Shown here: piece after piece, positions 35,695 to 45,447 of the stretch
How the letters are laid out: the number at the start of each line of letters is the position of its first letter
How positions within the stretch are numbered: the first letter of the stretch is position 1
DNA from: Mucilaginibacter lappiensis
GTDB lineage: Bacteria > Bacteroidota > Bacteroidia > Sphingobacteriales > Sphingobacteriaceae
Length of the DNA: 64,000 nucleotides
Assembly: GCF_900155965.1 (NCBI RefSeq)
Contig: NZ_FTMG01000006.1
Coordinates: 271,556-335,555, forward strand
Direction of reading: 5' to 3'
Position numbers and translations under genes: made by a program
Notes under the pieces: generated by a model
The model's input: only the letters and a program-made list of their open reading frames with translations
The model's database searches: none
Told to the model about the DNA's origin: nothing

Positions 35695-35809
35695 AGCCCC
35701 CCAGCTCCCTAAAGGGGGAGCAATAAGCCCCACCCAACCCTCCCCAGAAAGGAGGGCTTTAAAATATTTCCAAAAAGTCTCCCCTTCCGGGGGAGATTTA
35801 GAGGGGGCT
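35695..35809. repeat. AGCCCC/GGGGCT palindromic repeat, copy 4 plus partial copy
   Basis: A partial unit at 35695-35725 and a full one at 35726-35809 (AGCCCCACCCAACCCTCCCC ... GAGGGGGCT). It begins two bases after the stop of the first M13 peptidase and separates the two paralogues. Confidence 0.7.
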
Positions 35810-35903
35810 TATCTCGCTTTGTACCCCCCATCAATACTTTTACAAACAGCAGTAAATGAACAACTTGTTTTTATTTAAATTTACCAAAAAACACATACCC
35901 CAT

Positions 35904-37955
35904 ATGATAAAACTTTACAAAACAACTCTTCTGGGCTGTGCCTCTGTAGTTCTTTTAACATTAAGCGCCTATCAGATTAAACAAGCCGAAACGCCTAACG
36001 ATCCGGTTTATGATAACCTGGATAAATCTGTTGATCCGCGTACCGATTTTTTTAAATATGCCAATGGCGGATGGCTCAAACGCAACCCTATCCCCGCAGC
36101 ATATTCCAGCTGGGGAATTGGCAATGTGGTGCAGGAAGAGATCCGCAACCGGTTAAAAAAGATAAATGAAGATGCCTTAACCGCCAATGCGCCAAAAGGC
36201 AGCATCACCCAAAAAATCGGCGATTTTTATTATAGTGGCCTGGATACTGTTAACATCGAAAAGCAGGGCATAAATCCTTTAAAAAGCCAATTGGACCTGA
36301 TAGATCAGGCCACTGATATTAATGGCATATTGAATGCCGCAGCTGTTTTAACTACTACAGGTACCCGTAATTTTATTGGCAGCCGTGTTGGCCAGGATGC
36401 AAAGAATAGTTCAAAAATGATGTTGCAACTAGGTCAGTCAGGTTTAGGCTTACCTAACCGTGATTATTATTTTAAAACCGATGCCCGCACTACGCGCGTA
36501 CGTACCGATTATAAAACCAATCACCTGCCAACCATGCTTAAAATCAGTGGATGGGATGAGCAGCAGGCTGCTAAAGGGGCGGAAAGCATTTTTAAGATAG
36601 AACAGTTTTTGGCCGACAGCAGCCGTAAACTCGAAAACCTGCGTGATCCATATCGCAATTATCATAAAATGACTATTGCGCAGTTAAATACCCTTACCCC
36701 CAACATCAACTGGGCATCCGTATTTAAAACGCTGGAGTTAAAACCGGTGGATAGCGTAATAGTTGGCCAGCCTGAATATTACAGGGCAGTTAATACCGCA
36801 TTGAAAACATTCCCGCTTGATGATTGGAAAGCTTACCTCCGCTGGAAACTGATATCATCTTATGCTGCCTATTTGAATGCTGCTGCTGAACAGGAAAGTT
36901 TCCGTTTTAGCGGTAAAGTAATATCTGGTCGAAAAGAGCAGCTACCCCGTTGGAAACGGGTATTGGATACCGAAAATGGATTGATGGGCGAGGCCTTGGG
37001 TCAGCTGTTTGTGAAAGAATACTTCCCGGCTACAGCCAAACTACGTTATACCGAAATGGTAGAAGCCATCAGACAGGCCTATCGCGAACATATTGCCAAA
37101 TTGGATTGGATGAGCCCTGAAACCAAGCAAAAAGCATTAATAAAATTGAACGCCATTCATCCAAAAGTGGGCTATCCGGATAAATGGAAAGATTTTTCGA
37201 CTATGGTGATGGACCGCGAATCATACGCTGGTAATGTGATGCGTGCCAGGCATTGGGCATATACGGTAAATATTAACAAATTAGGCAAACCCGTTGATCA
37301 TACTGAATGGGGCATGACACCGCAAACCTACAATGCCAGCTATAGCCCATCCAATAATGAGATCACGCTGCCTGCTGCCCAGTTCACCATTCCCGGAGTT
37401 AAGGATAGCGAAGTTGATGATGCCGTGGCTTATGGCTATGTAGCGGCATCAACCATTGGGCACGAGATTACTCATGGTTTTGATGATGAGGGCCGCCTGT
37501 TTGATGCCAAAGGCAATTTAAAAACCTGGTGGACCGCTACCGACTCCGTTAAATTCAACCAACGTGCTAAAGTACTGGCCGATCAGTTTAGCAGCTATAT
37601 AGTATTAGATAGCCTGCACGTAAACGGGAAAGCTACTCTTGGCGAAAACATCGCCGACCTGGGCGGTATTGTTTTGGGTATTGATGCCTTTAAAAAGACT
37701 CAGCAATATAAACAAGGCAAACTCATTAACGGATTGAGCCCTATGCAGCGTTTCTTTTTAGGCTACGCGCTGGGCTGGCTTGGGCAGGAAAGGGATGAGG
37801 CACTGGCTAACCAGATATTGACGGATGTACATGCCCCCGGCTTCTTACGCGTTAACGGCCCTTTTAGTGACGTACCTGAATTTTATCAGGCATTTAAAGT
37901 TAAAAAAGGCGACAAAATGTGGATAGACCCGGCTAAGCGGGTAAAGATTTGGTAG
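35904..37955 (+). CDS. M13 family zinc metallopeptidase, second tandem copy
   Basis: 683 aa from the ATG at 35904 (MIKLYKTTLLGCASVVLLTLSA signal; residue 12 Cys lacks a strong lipobox). It shares most residues with the preceding protein, including IGHEITHGFDDEGRLFD, ENIADLGG and KRVKIW. The main differences lie in residues 170-320, the substrate-lid region. A gene duplication with retained catalytic residues in both copies; divergence suggests different peptide preference. Confidence 0.9.
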   Translation: MIKLYKTTLLGCASVVLLTLSAYQIKQAETPNDPVYDNLDKSVDPRTDFFKYANGGWLKRNPIPAAYSSWGIGNVVQEEIRNRLKKINEDALTANAPKGSITQKIGDFYYSGLDTVNIEKQGINPLKSQLDLIDQATDINGILNAAAVLTTTGTRNFIGSRVGQDAKNSSKMMLQLGQSGLGLPNRDYYFKTDARTTRVRTDYKTNHLPTMLKISGWDEQQAAKGAESIFKIEQFLADSSRKLENLRDPYRNYHKMTIAQLNTLTPNINWASVFKTLELKPVDSVIVGQPEYYRAVNTALKTFPLDDWKAYLRWKLISSYAAYLNAAAEQESFRFSGKVISGRKEQLPRWKRVLDTENGLMGEALGQLFVKEYFPATAKLRYTEMVEAIRQAYREHIAKLDWMSPETKQKALIKLNAIHPKVGYPDKWKDFSTMVMDRESYAGNVMRARHWAYTVNINKLGKPVDHTEWGMTPQTYNASYSPSNNEITLPAAQFTIPGVKDSEVDDAVAYGYVAASTIGHEITHGFDDEGRLFDAKGNLKTWWTATDSVKFNQRAKVLADQFSSYIVLDSLHVNGKATLGENIADLGGIVLGIDAFKKTQQYKQGKLINGLSPMQRFFLGYALGWLGQERDEALANQILTDVHAPGFLRVNGPFSDVPEFYQAFKVKKGDKMWIDPAKRVKIW

Positions 37956-38058
37956 GTTAGGATATAATAATGTGCTGTAAGGGTTTAGTAGGTTAGAATC
38001 TCTTTCGCAACGGCGAGTCATTCTCCGTTTAGCTATTCATTTTAGCAAAGGCTCTCCG

Positions 38059-38066
38059 TATCTTTG
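38059..38066 (+). promoter_or_regulatory. TATCTTTG promoter -7 box just before dinB
   Basis: Matches TANNTTTG only 6 bases before the preferred ATG at 38073, which would give a leaderless or near-leaderless mRNA. No clear -33 box. Confidence 0.35.
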
Positions 38067-38072
38067 CTATGT

Positions 38073-39188
38073 ATGCCAAACGAACCTACGCAGATTATCC
38101 GTAAAATTATCCATATTGATATGGATGCTTTTTACGCGTCTGTTGAACAGCGCGATTTTCCGGAGTATCGTGGCAAAGCGCTGGTGGTTGGCGGTTCGCC
38201 GCAAGGCAGGGGCGTGGTAGCTACAGCCAGTTATGAAGCGCGTAAGTTTGGGGTTCGGTCGGCCATGTCATCCAAAAGGGCCTTACAGCTTTGTCCTGAT
38301 GTCATATTTGTACGGCCACGATTTGCGGCCTATGGCGAAGTATCACAAAAGATCAGGGAGATATTTAGCCGGTACACAGACTTGATTGAGCCATTATCGT
38401 TAGATGAAGCTTACCTGGATGTAACCCATGATAAGCTGAACATAGGCTCGGCCATTGAAATAGCCCAACAGATAAAACAGGCCATCAAAGACGAATTACA
38501 GCTCACGGCATCGGCAGGCGTTTCCATCAATAAGTTTGTAGCCAAAATAGCGTCGGATATCAATAAGCCCGACGGGTTAAAATTCATAGGTCCATCCAGC
38601 ATCGAAGATTTTATGGAGCAATTGCCTGTTGAAAAATTTTTCGGCGTAGGGAAAGTTACTGCTCAAAGAATGAAACAAATGGGCCTGCACACCGGCGCCG
38701 ATCTGAAAAGGCTAACTGAAGAGGAATTATTAAGGCATTTTGGCAAAACCGGCAGGTTTTATTACCAGATAGTACGGGGGGTAGACAACCGCGAGGTACA
38801 ACCCCATCGCGAAACAAAATCATTAGGTGCCGAAGATACTTTTGTGTATGACCTTACCACACTGGAAGAAATGAATACCGAGCTGGATAAAATAGCGCTC
38901 ACAGTTTATAACCGCTTGCTTAAATATGACCTGAAGGGCCGTACACTTACCCTCAAAATAAAATACAGCGACTTTAAACAGATCACCCGTAACCAATCAT
39001 TTCCCGAAGCTTTTAGTGATCTGGAAACCATCAGCCAAACGGCTAAACAAATTATGGCAGTAACTTATACAGAGGAGGCTAAAGTAAGGCTGTTGGGTAT
39101 ATCCCTGTCCAATTTTGGCGATGTGGCGCCTAAATCTAAACAAGAAAAAGAAGCAGGCCCGGGCGATCAGTTGACGTTGGAATTTTAG
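38073..39188 (+). CDS. dinB: DNA polymerase IV (Y family)
   Basis: 371 aa from the ATG at 38073 (a TTG at 38064 is in frame). Catalytic motifs HIDMDAFYASVEQRD and LSLDEAYLDVT hold the metal-binding Asp and Glu; YEARKFGVRSAM is the fingers; VGKVTAQRMKQMG is the HhH of the thumb; the C-terminus (GDQLTLEF) resembles a beta-clamp-binding peptide. It performs translesion synthesis in the cytoplasm. Single gene. Confidence 0.92.
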   Translation: MPNEPTQIIRKIIHIDMDAFYASVEQRDFPEYRGKALVVGGSPQGRGVVATASYEARKFGVRSAMSSKRALQLCPDVIFVRPRFAAYGEVSQKIREIFSRYTDLIEPLSLDEAYLDVTHDKLNIGSAIEIAQQIKQAIKDELQLTASAGVSINKFVAKIASDINKPDGLKFIGPSSIEDFMEQLPVEKFFGVGKVTAQRMKQMGLHTGADLKRLTEEELLRHFGKTGRFYYQIVRGVDNREVQPHRETKSLGAEDTFVYDLTTLEEMNTELDKIALTVYNRLLKYDLKGRTLTLKIKYSDFKQITRNQSFPEAFSDLETISQTAKQIMAVTYTEEAKVRLLGISLSNFGDVAPKSKQEKEAGPGDQLTLEF

Positions 39189-39199
39189 TCCCCTCCCGC

Positions 39200-39383
39200 C
39201 AATGTCATTATTTAAGCATACTCCGTAGGAGTAAAAGCTTTGTAGCAAGCAAATAATAAGCATTTAGCATGCCGTAGGTATGCAACCTGAGTACAGTACC
39301 TACTGCACTGAGTATGAATTGGCTTTTTTCTACAAAGCTTTAACCCCGATGGGGTTACAAAATCTCTTAATTTAATGACATTG
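39200..39383. repeat. MITE-like element with CAATGTCATTA-type inverted ends, copy 2
   Basis: Left end CAATGTCATTATTTAAG and right end CTTAATTTAATGACATTG are near-complementary; ends match the element at 8837-9010. Inside are palindromes ACTCCGTAGGAGT, GCATGCCGTAGGTATGC and AACCCCGATGGGGTT, and a perfect pair AAAGCTTTGTAG/CTACAAAGCTTT. It fills most of the gap before the SNF2 gene; the remaining 150 bases (39384-39537) are AT-rich. Confidence 0.66.
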
Positions 39384-39537
39384 CCCCACCCCTAAATGGG
39401 GAACTAAATCAACTTTTAATTAAATAATAAGCCGTGTTAACAATTATTTAACAGAAAACACTTTCAAATAAAGTAAATTCTCATTACGTTTGAATTTTTT
39501 GTTGATGTAGCTTCTATTAATTTTTTATCAAAAGTTA

Positions 39538-42432
39538 ATGTTACGCGTCGACAGTACCAAACCATGCCAGATCATTTATGCCATTGCCCGGCATGAGTAT
39601 TTGTCGTACGTTATTGAGCCACACATCGTTCAGCTTAATCCCAACGGCGAATTTTCATTAACCCACCAGCGTTTATTCTCCAATACAGCCAAAGAATTTA
39701 TCCATTGTTTGGATGATACTGATATTAAATTGATCAGGATATTGGAGGAAATGGAACAGGGTAACGTGATCAAGCGTTACTACAAAAAGCCTATCCGCCC
39801 TTTTGAGTTTTTCTCTAAGATATTTAACGAGCAGCTTTTTGATACCATCCGCCCCAAAATGGAAAAGCGTATGGCCGAAGCGCTAGCGTTGCTATGCAGC
39901 AAACAGGTATACCAGATGAGCAAGGAAGGCTATCCGGCTGAGCGTAAGCTGCAGATAGCTACCGAAGCCGCTTCGATATTGTTTCATTTCAGGCGTAACG
40001 AGGAAGAGATCAGGTATTTCCCTACTATCAAATACCAGGGCATGCGCATTGAATTCATGTTCAAAAACGCCGAGATCATTTGCAACCACCCGGCCTGGAT
40101 GTTGTTGGACGATACGCTGTATTATTTTGATAAAGAGATAGAGGGTAAAAAGCTGGTGCCTTTTCTTAACAAAAGGTTTATTGCCATACCCCGATCGTCA
40201 GAGCAATCCTACTTTGAAAAGTTTGTGGCGCCGTTAATCGAAAAGCATAATGTATATGCCGAAGGTTTTATCATCAACACCGAAAAGTACGATGCACAGG
40301 CGGCGCTGAAACCTATCTATATCGAGGGTGGTACCTCACAGCTGCAATTGTATTTTAAATATGCCGGCTATATTTTTCCGTATGGCGATGGCAGGCATGT
40401 ATCCGTGCGGATGGAAAAAAATGGCGATGATTATATCTTTCACCGTATTAAGCGTTCCATCACCTGGGAAAAGAACAAAATGCAGCAGCTGGAGCAAATG
40501 GGCCTCAAAACGGCATCGAGCTTGTTCCAGAACCTGGAAGTGGATAACCATGATGAGGATGCCGACCATTCTTTCTCGGTTTTTGAGTGGCTTAACCAAC
40601 ACCACGACCAGTTGATTGAGCAAGGCTTTGAACTGGAACAGCCCGAGGGCCAAAAACGCTATGTATTTGGCAACAGTAAAATAGACCTGGAAGTAAAAGA
40701 AAATAACGACTGGTTTGATATCCATGCCATTGTATGGTTTGGGCCGTACAGCATACCATTCATCCAGCTTAAGAATCATATCCTTAACCGTAAAAAGGAA
40801 TTTACACTACCATCCGGTGAGATTGCGGTGATTCCCGAAAAATGGTTTTCGCAATACGGCAACCTGCTGCATTTTTCTGAAGGTGGTAACGATCTGAAGC
40901 TGCGCCGCCATCATATAGGCCTGGTAAATGATTTGGCAGAAGGCGAAATGGCCAACGTGACCATGACGCGCAAGCTCCAGAAACTAACCGACTTTGAGGA
41001 GCTGGAAGAGGTGGAGATGCCGCAACATTTTGCCGGTAATTTAAGACCCTATCAAAAAGCCGGGTATAACTGGTTCCACTTTTTAAAGAACTATCATTTT
41101 GGCGGTTGCCTGGCTGATGATATGGGGCTTGGTAAAACCATACAAACCCTGGCTCTGTTACAAAAGCATAAAGAAGATACCGAGGCGGCAGATAGCAAAG
41201 CTACATCGCTGGTAATTATGCCTACCTCACTCATTTATAACTGGCTTAACGAGGCTAAAAAATTTGCACCACAGCTTAAACTGATGGTGCACACCGGCAC
41301 CATGCGCTACCGATCGGCCGATGTGTTTGCCAATTATGATGTGGTGATCACTACCTATGGCATCAGTCGCATTGACATTGGCATGTTCAAAGAGTACTTT
41401 TTTGATTACGTGATACTGGACGAAAGTCAGAACATCAAAAATCCATCGTCCAAATCGTTCCAGGCGGTTAAGCAGCTTAAATCGCGCTTTAAACTGATAC
41501 TGAGCGGTACCCCGGTTGAAAACTCGGTGAACGATTTGTGGACGCAAATGTCGTTCATTAACCCGGGCTTGCTGGGTGGGCAGCAGTTTTTCCAAAATGA
41601 ATTTGTAACGCCCATTGAAAAGAAAAAGGATGAGGATAAGGCCCGCAAGTTGCAGGCCCTTATAAAACCTTTTGTTTTGCGCCGTACCAAGGAGCAGGTA
41701 GCCACCGAGCTACCGCCAAAAACCGAAAACCTTTTCTATTGCCAGATGAGCGAAGAACAGGCATCGGTTTACGAAAAAGTTAAATCGGAATATCGTAACG
41801 AACTGCTCAAAAGTTTGGAAGACGGCACTTTTGCCAAAACCCAGATACAGGTATTGCAGGGCTTGATCAAGCTAAGGCAGATTGCCAATCATCCAATCAT
41901 GATAGATAGTGATTATGAGGGCGATAGCGGTAAATTTGAAAACGTGGTGCATACCCTGGCCAACGTATTGGATGGCGGGCATAAGGTGTTGATATTTTCG
42001 CAGTTTGTAAAACAGCTGAGCATTTATCGTGAACATTTTGAGCGCGAAAGCATACCTTATGTATACCTGGACGGCAGCACCCAAAACCGTGGCGACGTAG
42101 TAAAACAATTCCAGGAAGACCACAAAACACGCGTGTTCCTAATCTCGATAAAGGCAGGTGGTGTAGGACTAAACCTTACCGAGGCCGATTATGTATTTAT
42201 ACTTGACCCCTGGTGGAACCCTGCTGTGGAGCAACAGGCCATTGACCGCACCCACCGCATCGGGCAAACCAAAAACGTATTTATCTATAAATTCATCACT
42301 AAAGATACGGTGGAAGAAAAGATACTGGCCCTGCAACAACGTAAACTCAGCCTGAGCCGTGCACTCATCACCACCGAAGAAAGTTTTATCAAATCGCTTA
42401 CTGCTGATGATATCAGGGAGATATTGGGGTAA
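39538..42432 (+). CDS. SNF2-family DNA-dependent ATPase/helicase
   Basis: 964 aa. The N-terminal half (about 1-480) is a family-specific region without a zinc-finger motif. The helicase core follows: LADDMGLGKTIQTLALL (motif I), PTSLIYNWLNEAKKF (Ia), VILDESQNIKNPSSKSF (motif II as DESQ), LILSGTPVENSVNDLW (III), then SQFVKQLSIYREHF, SIKAGGVGLNLTEADYVFILDPWWNPAVEQQAIDRTHRIGQ (V-VI). It translocates on dsDNA, possibly removing RNA polymerase or remodelling DNA, like bacterial RapA-like and HepA-like enzymes. Not in an operon. Confidence 0.9.
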   Translation: MLRVDSTKPCQIIYAIARHEYLSYVIEPHIVQLNPNGEFSLTHQRLFSNTAKEFIHCLDDTDIKLIRILEEMEQGNVIKRYYKKPIRPFEFFSKIFNEQLFDTIRPKMEKRMAEALALLCSKQVYQMSKEGYPAERKLQIATEAASILFHFRRNEEEIRYFPTIKYQGMRIEFMFKNAEIICNHPAWMLLDDTLYYFDKEIEGKKLVPFLNKRFIAIPRSSEQSYFEKFVAPLIEKHNVYAEGFIINTEKYDAQAALKPIYIEGGTSQLQLYFKYAGYIFPYGDGRHVSVRMEKNGDDYIFHRIKRSITWEKNKMQQLEQMGLKTASSLFQNLEVDNHDEDADHSFSVFEWLNQHHDQLIEQGFELEQPEGQKRYVFGNSKIDLEVKENNDWFDIHAIVWFGPYSIPFIQLKNHILNRKKEFTLPSGEIAVIPEKWFSQYGNLLHFSEGGNDLKLRRHHIGLVNDLAEGEMANVTMTRKLQKLTDFEELEEVEMPQHFAGNLRPYQKAGYNWFHFLKNYHFGGCLADDMGLGKTIQTLALLQKHKEDTEAADSKATSLVIMPTSLIYNWLNEAKKFAPQLKLMVHTGTMRYRSADVFANYDVVITTYGISRIDIGMFKEYFFDYVILDESQNIKNPSSKSFQAVKQLKSRFKLILSGTPVENSVNDLWTQMSFINPGLLGGQQFFQNEFVTPIEKKKDEDKARKLQALIKPFVLRRTKEQVATELPPKTENLFYCQMSEEQASVYEKVKSEYRNELLKSLEDGTFAKTQIQVLQGLIKLRQIANHPIMIDSDYEGDSGKFENVVHTLANVLDGGHKVLIFSQFVKQLSIYREHFERESIPYVYLDGSTQNRGDVVKQFQEDHKTRVFLISIKAGGVGLNLTEADYVFILDPWWNPAVEQQAIDRTHRIGQTKNVFIYKFITKDTVEEKILALQQRKLSLSRALITTEESFIKSLTADDIREILG

Positions 42433-42443
42433 AAAACATTTCT

Positions 42444-42519
42444 TGTCATGCTGAACACAGTGAAGCATCTGTTATACAACTAGCATATCGAAGAAGATCC
42501 TTCGTGCCTACCCATGACA
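42444..42519. repeat. REP-like hairpin (TGTCAT family), copy 3
   Basis: TGTCATGCTGAACACAGTGAAG and GATCCTTCGTGCCTACCCATGACA, degenerate at the right end. Between convergent genes. Confidence 0.6.
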
Positions 42520-42527
42520 TACCGGCT

Positions 42528-42842
42528 TTACAGATAACCCTTCAAAGCCTCTTCCAATATCGCAACCAATTCCGGATCATTAAATTGGTAGTTGTCTTCA
42601 ATATCCAGTATTACCAATTGTCTATCGCCTATATCAAAACGTTGCTTTAACAGTTGCTGATGTTTACGTTCCATTACAAAAATAATGTCGGCCCGATCAA
42701 TCATTTTCTGATTGATACGGATGCGCGCCTTATCGCTGGTGCCGGCAGAATATGCTTGGTGCACAGGGTGGTTCCTGAATAAAAGCTCGGCTGTTGGGCT
42801 TCGCCATTGATTTTTACTGCAGATGAAGAGGAGGATAGACAA
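42528..42842 (-). CDS. Low-molecular-weight protein tyrosine phosphatase-like protein
   Basis: 104 aa from a TTG at 42842; no ATG fits. ICSKNQWRSPTAE places Cys8 and Arg14 in a Cx5R phosphatase loop, and SADKARIRI/DIIFVMERKHQQLL matches the short COG4551 type. The usual general-acid DPD loop is replaced by LDIEDNYQFNDPE. It is shorter than the standard 150 aa arsenate reductase/LMW-PTP. Function: probably hydrolysis of a phosphotyrosine or related phosphoester, unproven. It follows the SnoaL-like gene by 21 nt on the same strand. Confidence 0.72.
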   Translation of the reverse strand: MSILLFICSKNQWRSPTAELLFRNHPVHQAYSAGTSDKARIRINQKMIDRADIIFVMERKHQQLLKQRFDIGDRQLVILDIEDNYQFNDPELVAILEEALKGYL

Positions 42843-42863
42843 TTTAAAAGCTAAATTAAATTA

Positions 42864-43376
42864 TCAGAGACCATTTTTGGGGACCCAGGCCTGGCTTTTG
42901 ATGAGCCATTTATCGCCTACCATGCGGAGTACAAATGAAAATGCGCCTTCTTCATTAAATGGGTCGCCATTAATGGTTCCAGTATATTCAACGGGAACAA
43001 CCAGGTAGGCTACTTCTTCGGTTTGCTGAAAAACTTTAATGCGTTTTACATCAACCTTAAAATCCTTTATTTTAAAACCCTTTACAGCTTTTTGTACCGA
43101 GTTTATCCATTGTACACCTGCCAATGGGCCCGCCCAGGAAAAAGGTGGCTGTTCATCGCTTATTACAGCATTAGGTGTATAAAATTCAGCTACTTTTTCG
43201 ATATTAAAAGTATAGGACGCTTTCAACACCGTGTTCACAATTTCCAGAACCTCGGGCTTTAATGTTTTTATGGTTTTTGCAGTATCCACACTATTGATGC
43301 CTGTGGCATATGTTTTATGCCCAACCGAAAAGGTTAAAAGCAAGCCTGCACATACTATCGTGAATATGTTTTTCAT
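42864..43376 (-). CDS. Secreted SnoaL/NTF2-like protein
   Basis: 170 aa from the ATG at 43376, giving signal peptide MKNIFTIVCAGLLLTFSVG; an in-frame start lies at 43388. The mature domain (VLKASYTFNIEKVAEFYTPNAVISDEQPPFSWAG ... FNEEGAFSFVLRMVGDKWLIKSQAW) follows the DUF4440/SnoaL-like cone fold: helix pair, then curved sheet. Such proteins bind small molecules or are scaffolds; catalysis cannot be inferred. Followed by the LMW-PTP gene. Confidence 0.68.
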   Translation of the reverse strand: MKNIFTIVCAGLLLTFSVGHKTYATGINSVDTAKTIKTLKPEVLEIVNTVLKASYTFNIEKVAEFYTPNAVISDEQPPFSWAGPLAGVQWINSVQKAVKGFKIKDFKVDVKRIKVFQQTEEVAYLVVPVEYTGTINGDPFNEEGAFSFVLRMVGDKWLIKSQAWVPKNGL

Positions 43377-43403
43377 TTCAGGGAGCAATTAATATGATCT
43401 GTA

Positions 43404-44708
43404 CTATTTACCATAGCTATTCATATAGTCCAAAGTTAAGTTACAAAGGGCCTTAACTCCTAATGTAAATCCACTTTCATCAATATAAAAATCGGGCGTG
43501 TGGTGTGATGGCGCTTTGAGCGGGTCCTGGCCTTTGGGCATTCCGCCTAAAAAGAAGAATAGTCCGGGCACTTTTTCCTGGTAAAAGCTAAAATCTTCGG
43601 CGCCGGTAACGGGTGGGCGCAGTAGCACATTTTCGGAGCCGGCGGTATGTTGCAGGCTGGGCAGCATTTTTTCGGTTAGCTTAGGATCATTAAAGGTAAC
43701 CGGGTAATGGTTGCTGTACGGGATCTTCACTTCGGCGGTAGCCCCCTGTGCTTCGGCGGTTTTGGTGGCTATTTGTTTAACCCGCTCAATCAGTAGCTTC
43801 TCATCGGCCAATGTAAAAGATCTAAGCGTACCCAGCATTTCTACCTGCTCGGGTATAATATTTGATCGATTGCCTCCTTTAATAGCGCCAATGGTAACCA
43901 CCGCCGGGTTTTGTGTTACATCAATATTACGACTTACAATGGTTTGCAGGTTATTAATGATCTCGGCCGAAACCACTATCGGGTCGATGCTTGACCATGG
44001 GTAGGCGCCGTGAGCAGATCGTCCTTTTACAATGATCTGCATATCGTTAACCCCCGCCATTGTTCCACCCGGGCGATAGGTGATCTTACCCACCTCGGTT
44101 TGGGAATTGATGTGCAGGCCAAATATGGCATCAACCTTTGGATTTTCCAGCACGCCTTCTTTCACCATTTCTTCGGCACCGCCTTTTTGACCAGGCTCTA
44201 CCCCCTCTTCCGCAGGTTGAAAAATAAATTTTACGGTACCGTGCAACTCACTTTTCATGGTGGATAGCACCTGAGCAACAGCCATCAAAATAGCCATATG
44301 CGAATCGTGCCCGCAGGCATGCATTACACCAACTTCCTGTCCGTTATAGGTAGTTTTTACTTTGGATGCAAAGGGCACTGGTGTGCGTTCAATTACGGGC
44401 AAGCCATCCATATCGGCCCGCAAAGCAACAACCGGTCCGGGTTTATCGCCTTTTAAAATACCTACTACACCGGTGGTAGCAATCCCGGTTTGTACCTGTA
44501 TACCTAACGACTGCAGATGTTTGGCAATAATACCCGAGGTACGCACCTCATGGTTCCCCAATTCCGGGTGTTCATGAAAGTCCCGTCGCCAGGCAACAAT
44601 CTGGCTTTGTAAAGCATCAGCTTTGGTATTTATTTGTGCGGTTACATTGGTTTGAGCAATAGCTTGCAGGCTGCTTATGGATAGTAATAAGGTGTAAAGT
44701 TGTTTCAT
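43404..44708 (-). CDS. Secreted M20-family amidohydrolase (hippurate hydrolase-like)
   Basis: 434 aa. Signal peptide MKQLYTLLLSISSLQAIAQ. Metal-binding and catalytic motifs: RRDFHEHPELGNHE, HACGHDSHMA (Cys and His ligands), PAEEG, and the lid with HGAYPW. It hydrolyses N-acyl amino acids or similar amides in the periplasm, and lacks the dimerisation variant of dipeptidases. Single gene; start well upstream of the FKBP cluster. Confidence 0.9.
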   Translation of the reverse strand: MKQLYTLLLSISSLQAIAQTNVTAQINTKADALQSQIVAWRRDFHEHPELGNHEVRTSGIIAKHLQSLGIQVQTGIATTGVVGILKGDKPGPVVALRADMDGLPVIERTPVPFASKVKTTYNGQEVGVMHACGHDSHMAILMAVAQVLSTMKSELHGTVKFIFQPAEEGVEPGQKGGAEEMVKEGVLENPKVDAIFGLHINSQTEVGKITYRPGGTMAGVNDMQIIVKGRSAHGAYPWSSIDPIVVSAEIINNLQTIVSRNIDVTQNPAVVTIGAIKGGNRSNIIPEQVEMLGTLRSFTLADEKLLIERVKQIATKTAEAQGATAEVKIPYSNHYPVTFNDPKLTEKMLPSLQHTAGSENVLLRPPVTGAEDFSFYQEKVPGLFFFLGGMPKGQDPLKAPSHHTPDFYIDESGFTLGVKALCNLTLDYMNSYGK

Positions 44709-44744
44709 GCCGTATTATTTACTCTAAATATAAGCATAAACAAT

Positions 44745-44779
44745 AAAAAACGGCTGTATTTTGAAATGTAGCCGTTTTT
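44745..44779 (-). terminator. Terminator of the first FKBP gene
   Basis: AAAAACGGCT and AGCCGTTTTT with a 14-nt loop, followed on the minus strand by TTATTG; 20 bases beyond the stop at 44800. Confidence 0.7.
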
Positions 44780-44799
44780 GTGGATAGTTATATAAAAAC

Positions 44800-45285
44800 T
44801 TAATTGATGCTGATAAGATCTATCGTAAATATCAATACGGAGTTAGGTGGTATCGGGCCATTGGCCACATTGCCATAACCTAATTTGGATGGGATAAGCA
44901 GGATAATGCGCCCGCCTTTTTTTATAAGAGGCACACCAATGGTTAAGCCAGGTATAGCTCCCGATAAACTAATTTGGTAATTAACTTCGGAATCAAAAGG
45001 ATTGTCATTAAGCAGCTTGCCGGTAAAACTAATCGTAACGTTTGATCCTCCCGATGGATTAGCAGGTCCTGTTCCGGGGTTAACAATCTGGTAATAGAGG
45101 CCTGTTGTAGTGTCTTTGGTAGCCGTAATATCGGTATGCGCAGCCAGGTATGTTTTTATGGCCGCATCATCGGTGGCTGCCTGTGTCGCAGGGTCAACCA
45201 CAACGGGAGGCTTCTGTGGATCTGTTTTTAAACAGGCTGATAAAGTGATGATGGCCAGGCCCAATAGTACAAAGTATCTTTTCAT
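44800..45285 (-). CDS. FKBP-type peptidyl-prolyl isomerase lipoprotein 1
   Basis: 161 aa from the ATG at 45285, aligned with the paralogues' MKKYFLLL starts (an ATG two codons up is possible). Lipobox LSACLK at Cys18. After a linker with ITATKDTTTGLYYQIVNPGTGP, the FKBP core (NVTISFTGKLL ... GGRIILLIPSKLGYGNVANGPIPPNSVLIFTIDLI) is complete. It speeds X-Pro isomerisation of envelope proteins. First of three tandem copies with separate terminators. Confidence 0.88.
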   Translation of the reverse strand: MKRYFVLLGLAIITLSACLKTDPQKPPVVVDPATQAATDDAAIKTYLAAHTDITATKDTTTGLYYQIVNPGTGPANPSGGSNVTISFTGKLLNDNPFDSEVNYQISLSGAIPGLTIGVPLIKKGGRIILLIPSKLGYGNVANGPIPPNSVLIFTIDLISIN

Positions 45286-45390
45286 GTTCATATATCGCTA
45301 ATAGCAGTTTTTTAAATCTAATATAAATTTAACTGTTTATTAAAGCGAAAAATTCTTGAAATTCAATTCCTTATACAGAATAGTATTAAA

Positions 45391-45425
45391 CAAAACAGGC
45401 CCGGGGAAATTCCGGACCTGTTTTG
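45391..45425 (-). terminator. Terminator of the second FKBP gene
   Basis: CAAAACAGGCCCGG and CCGGACCTGTTTTG form a strong stem with one mismatch, 22 bases beyond the stop at 45448. Confidence 0.7.
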
Positions 45426-45447
45426 TTTAAAGACGGATGTGGTATGA

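Noticed and set aside
40336..40779. 147-aa minus-strand ORF inside the SNF2 gene
   Set aside because: Shadow frame of a conserved gene.
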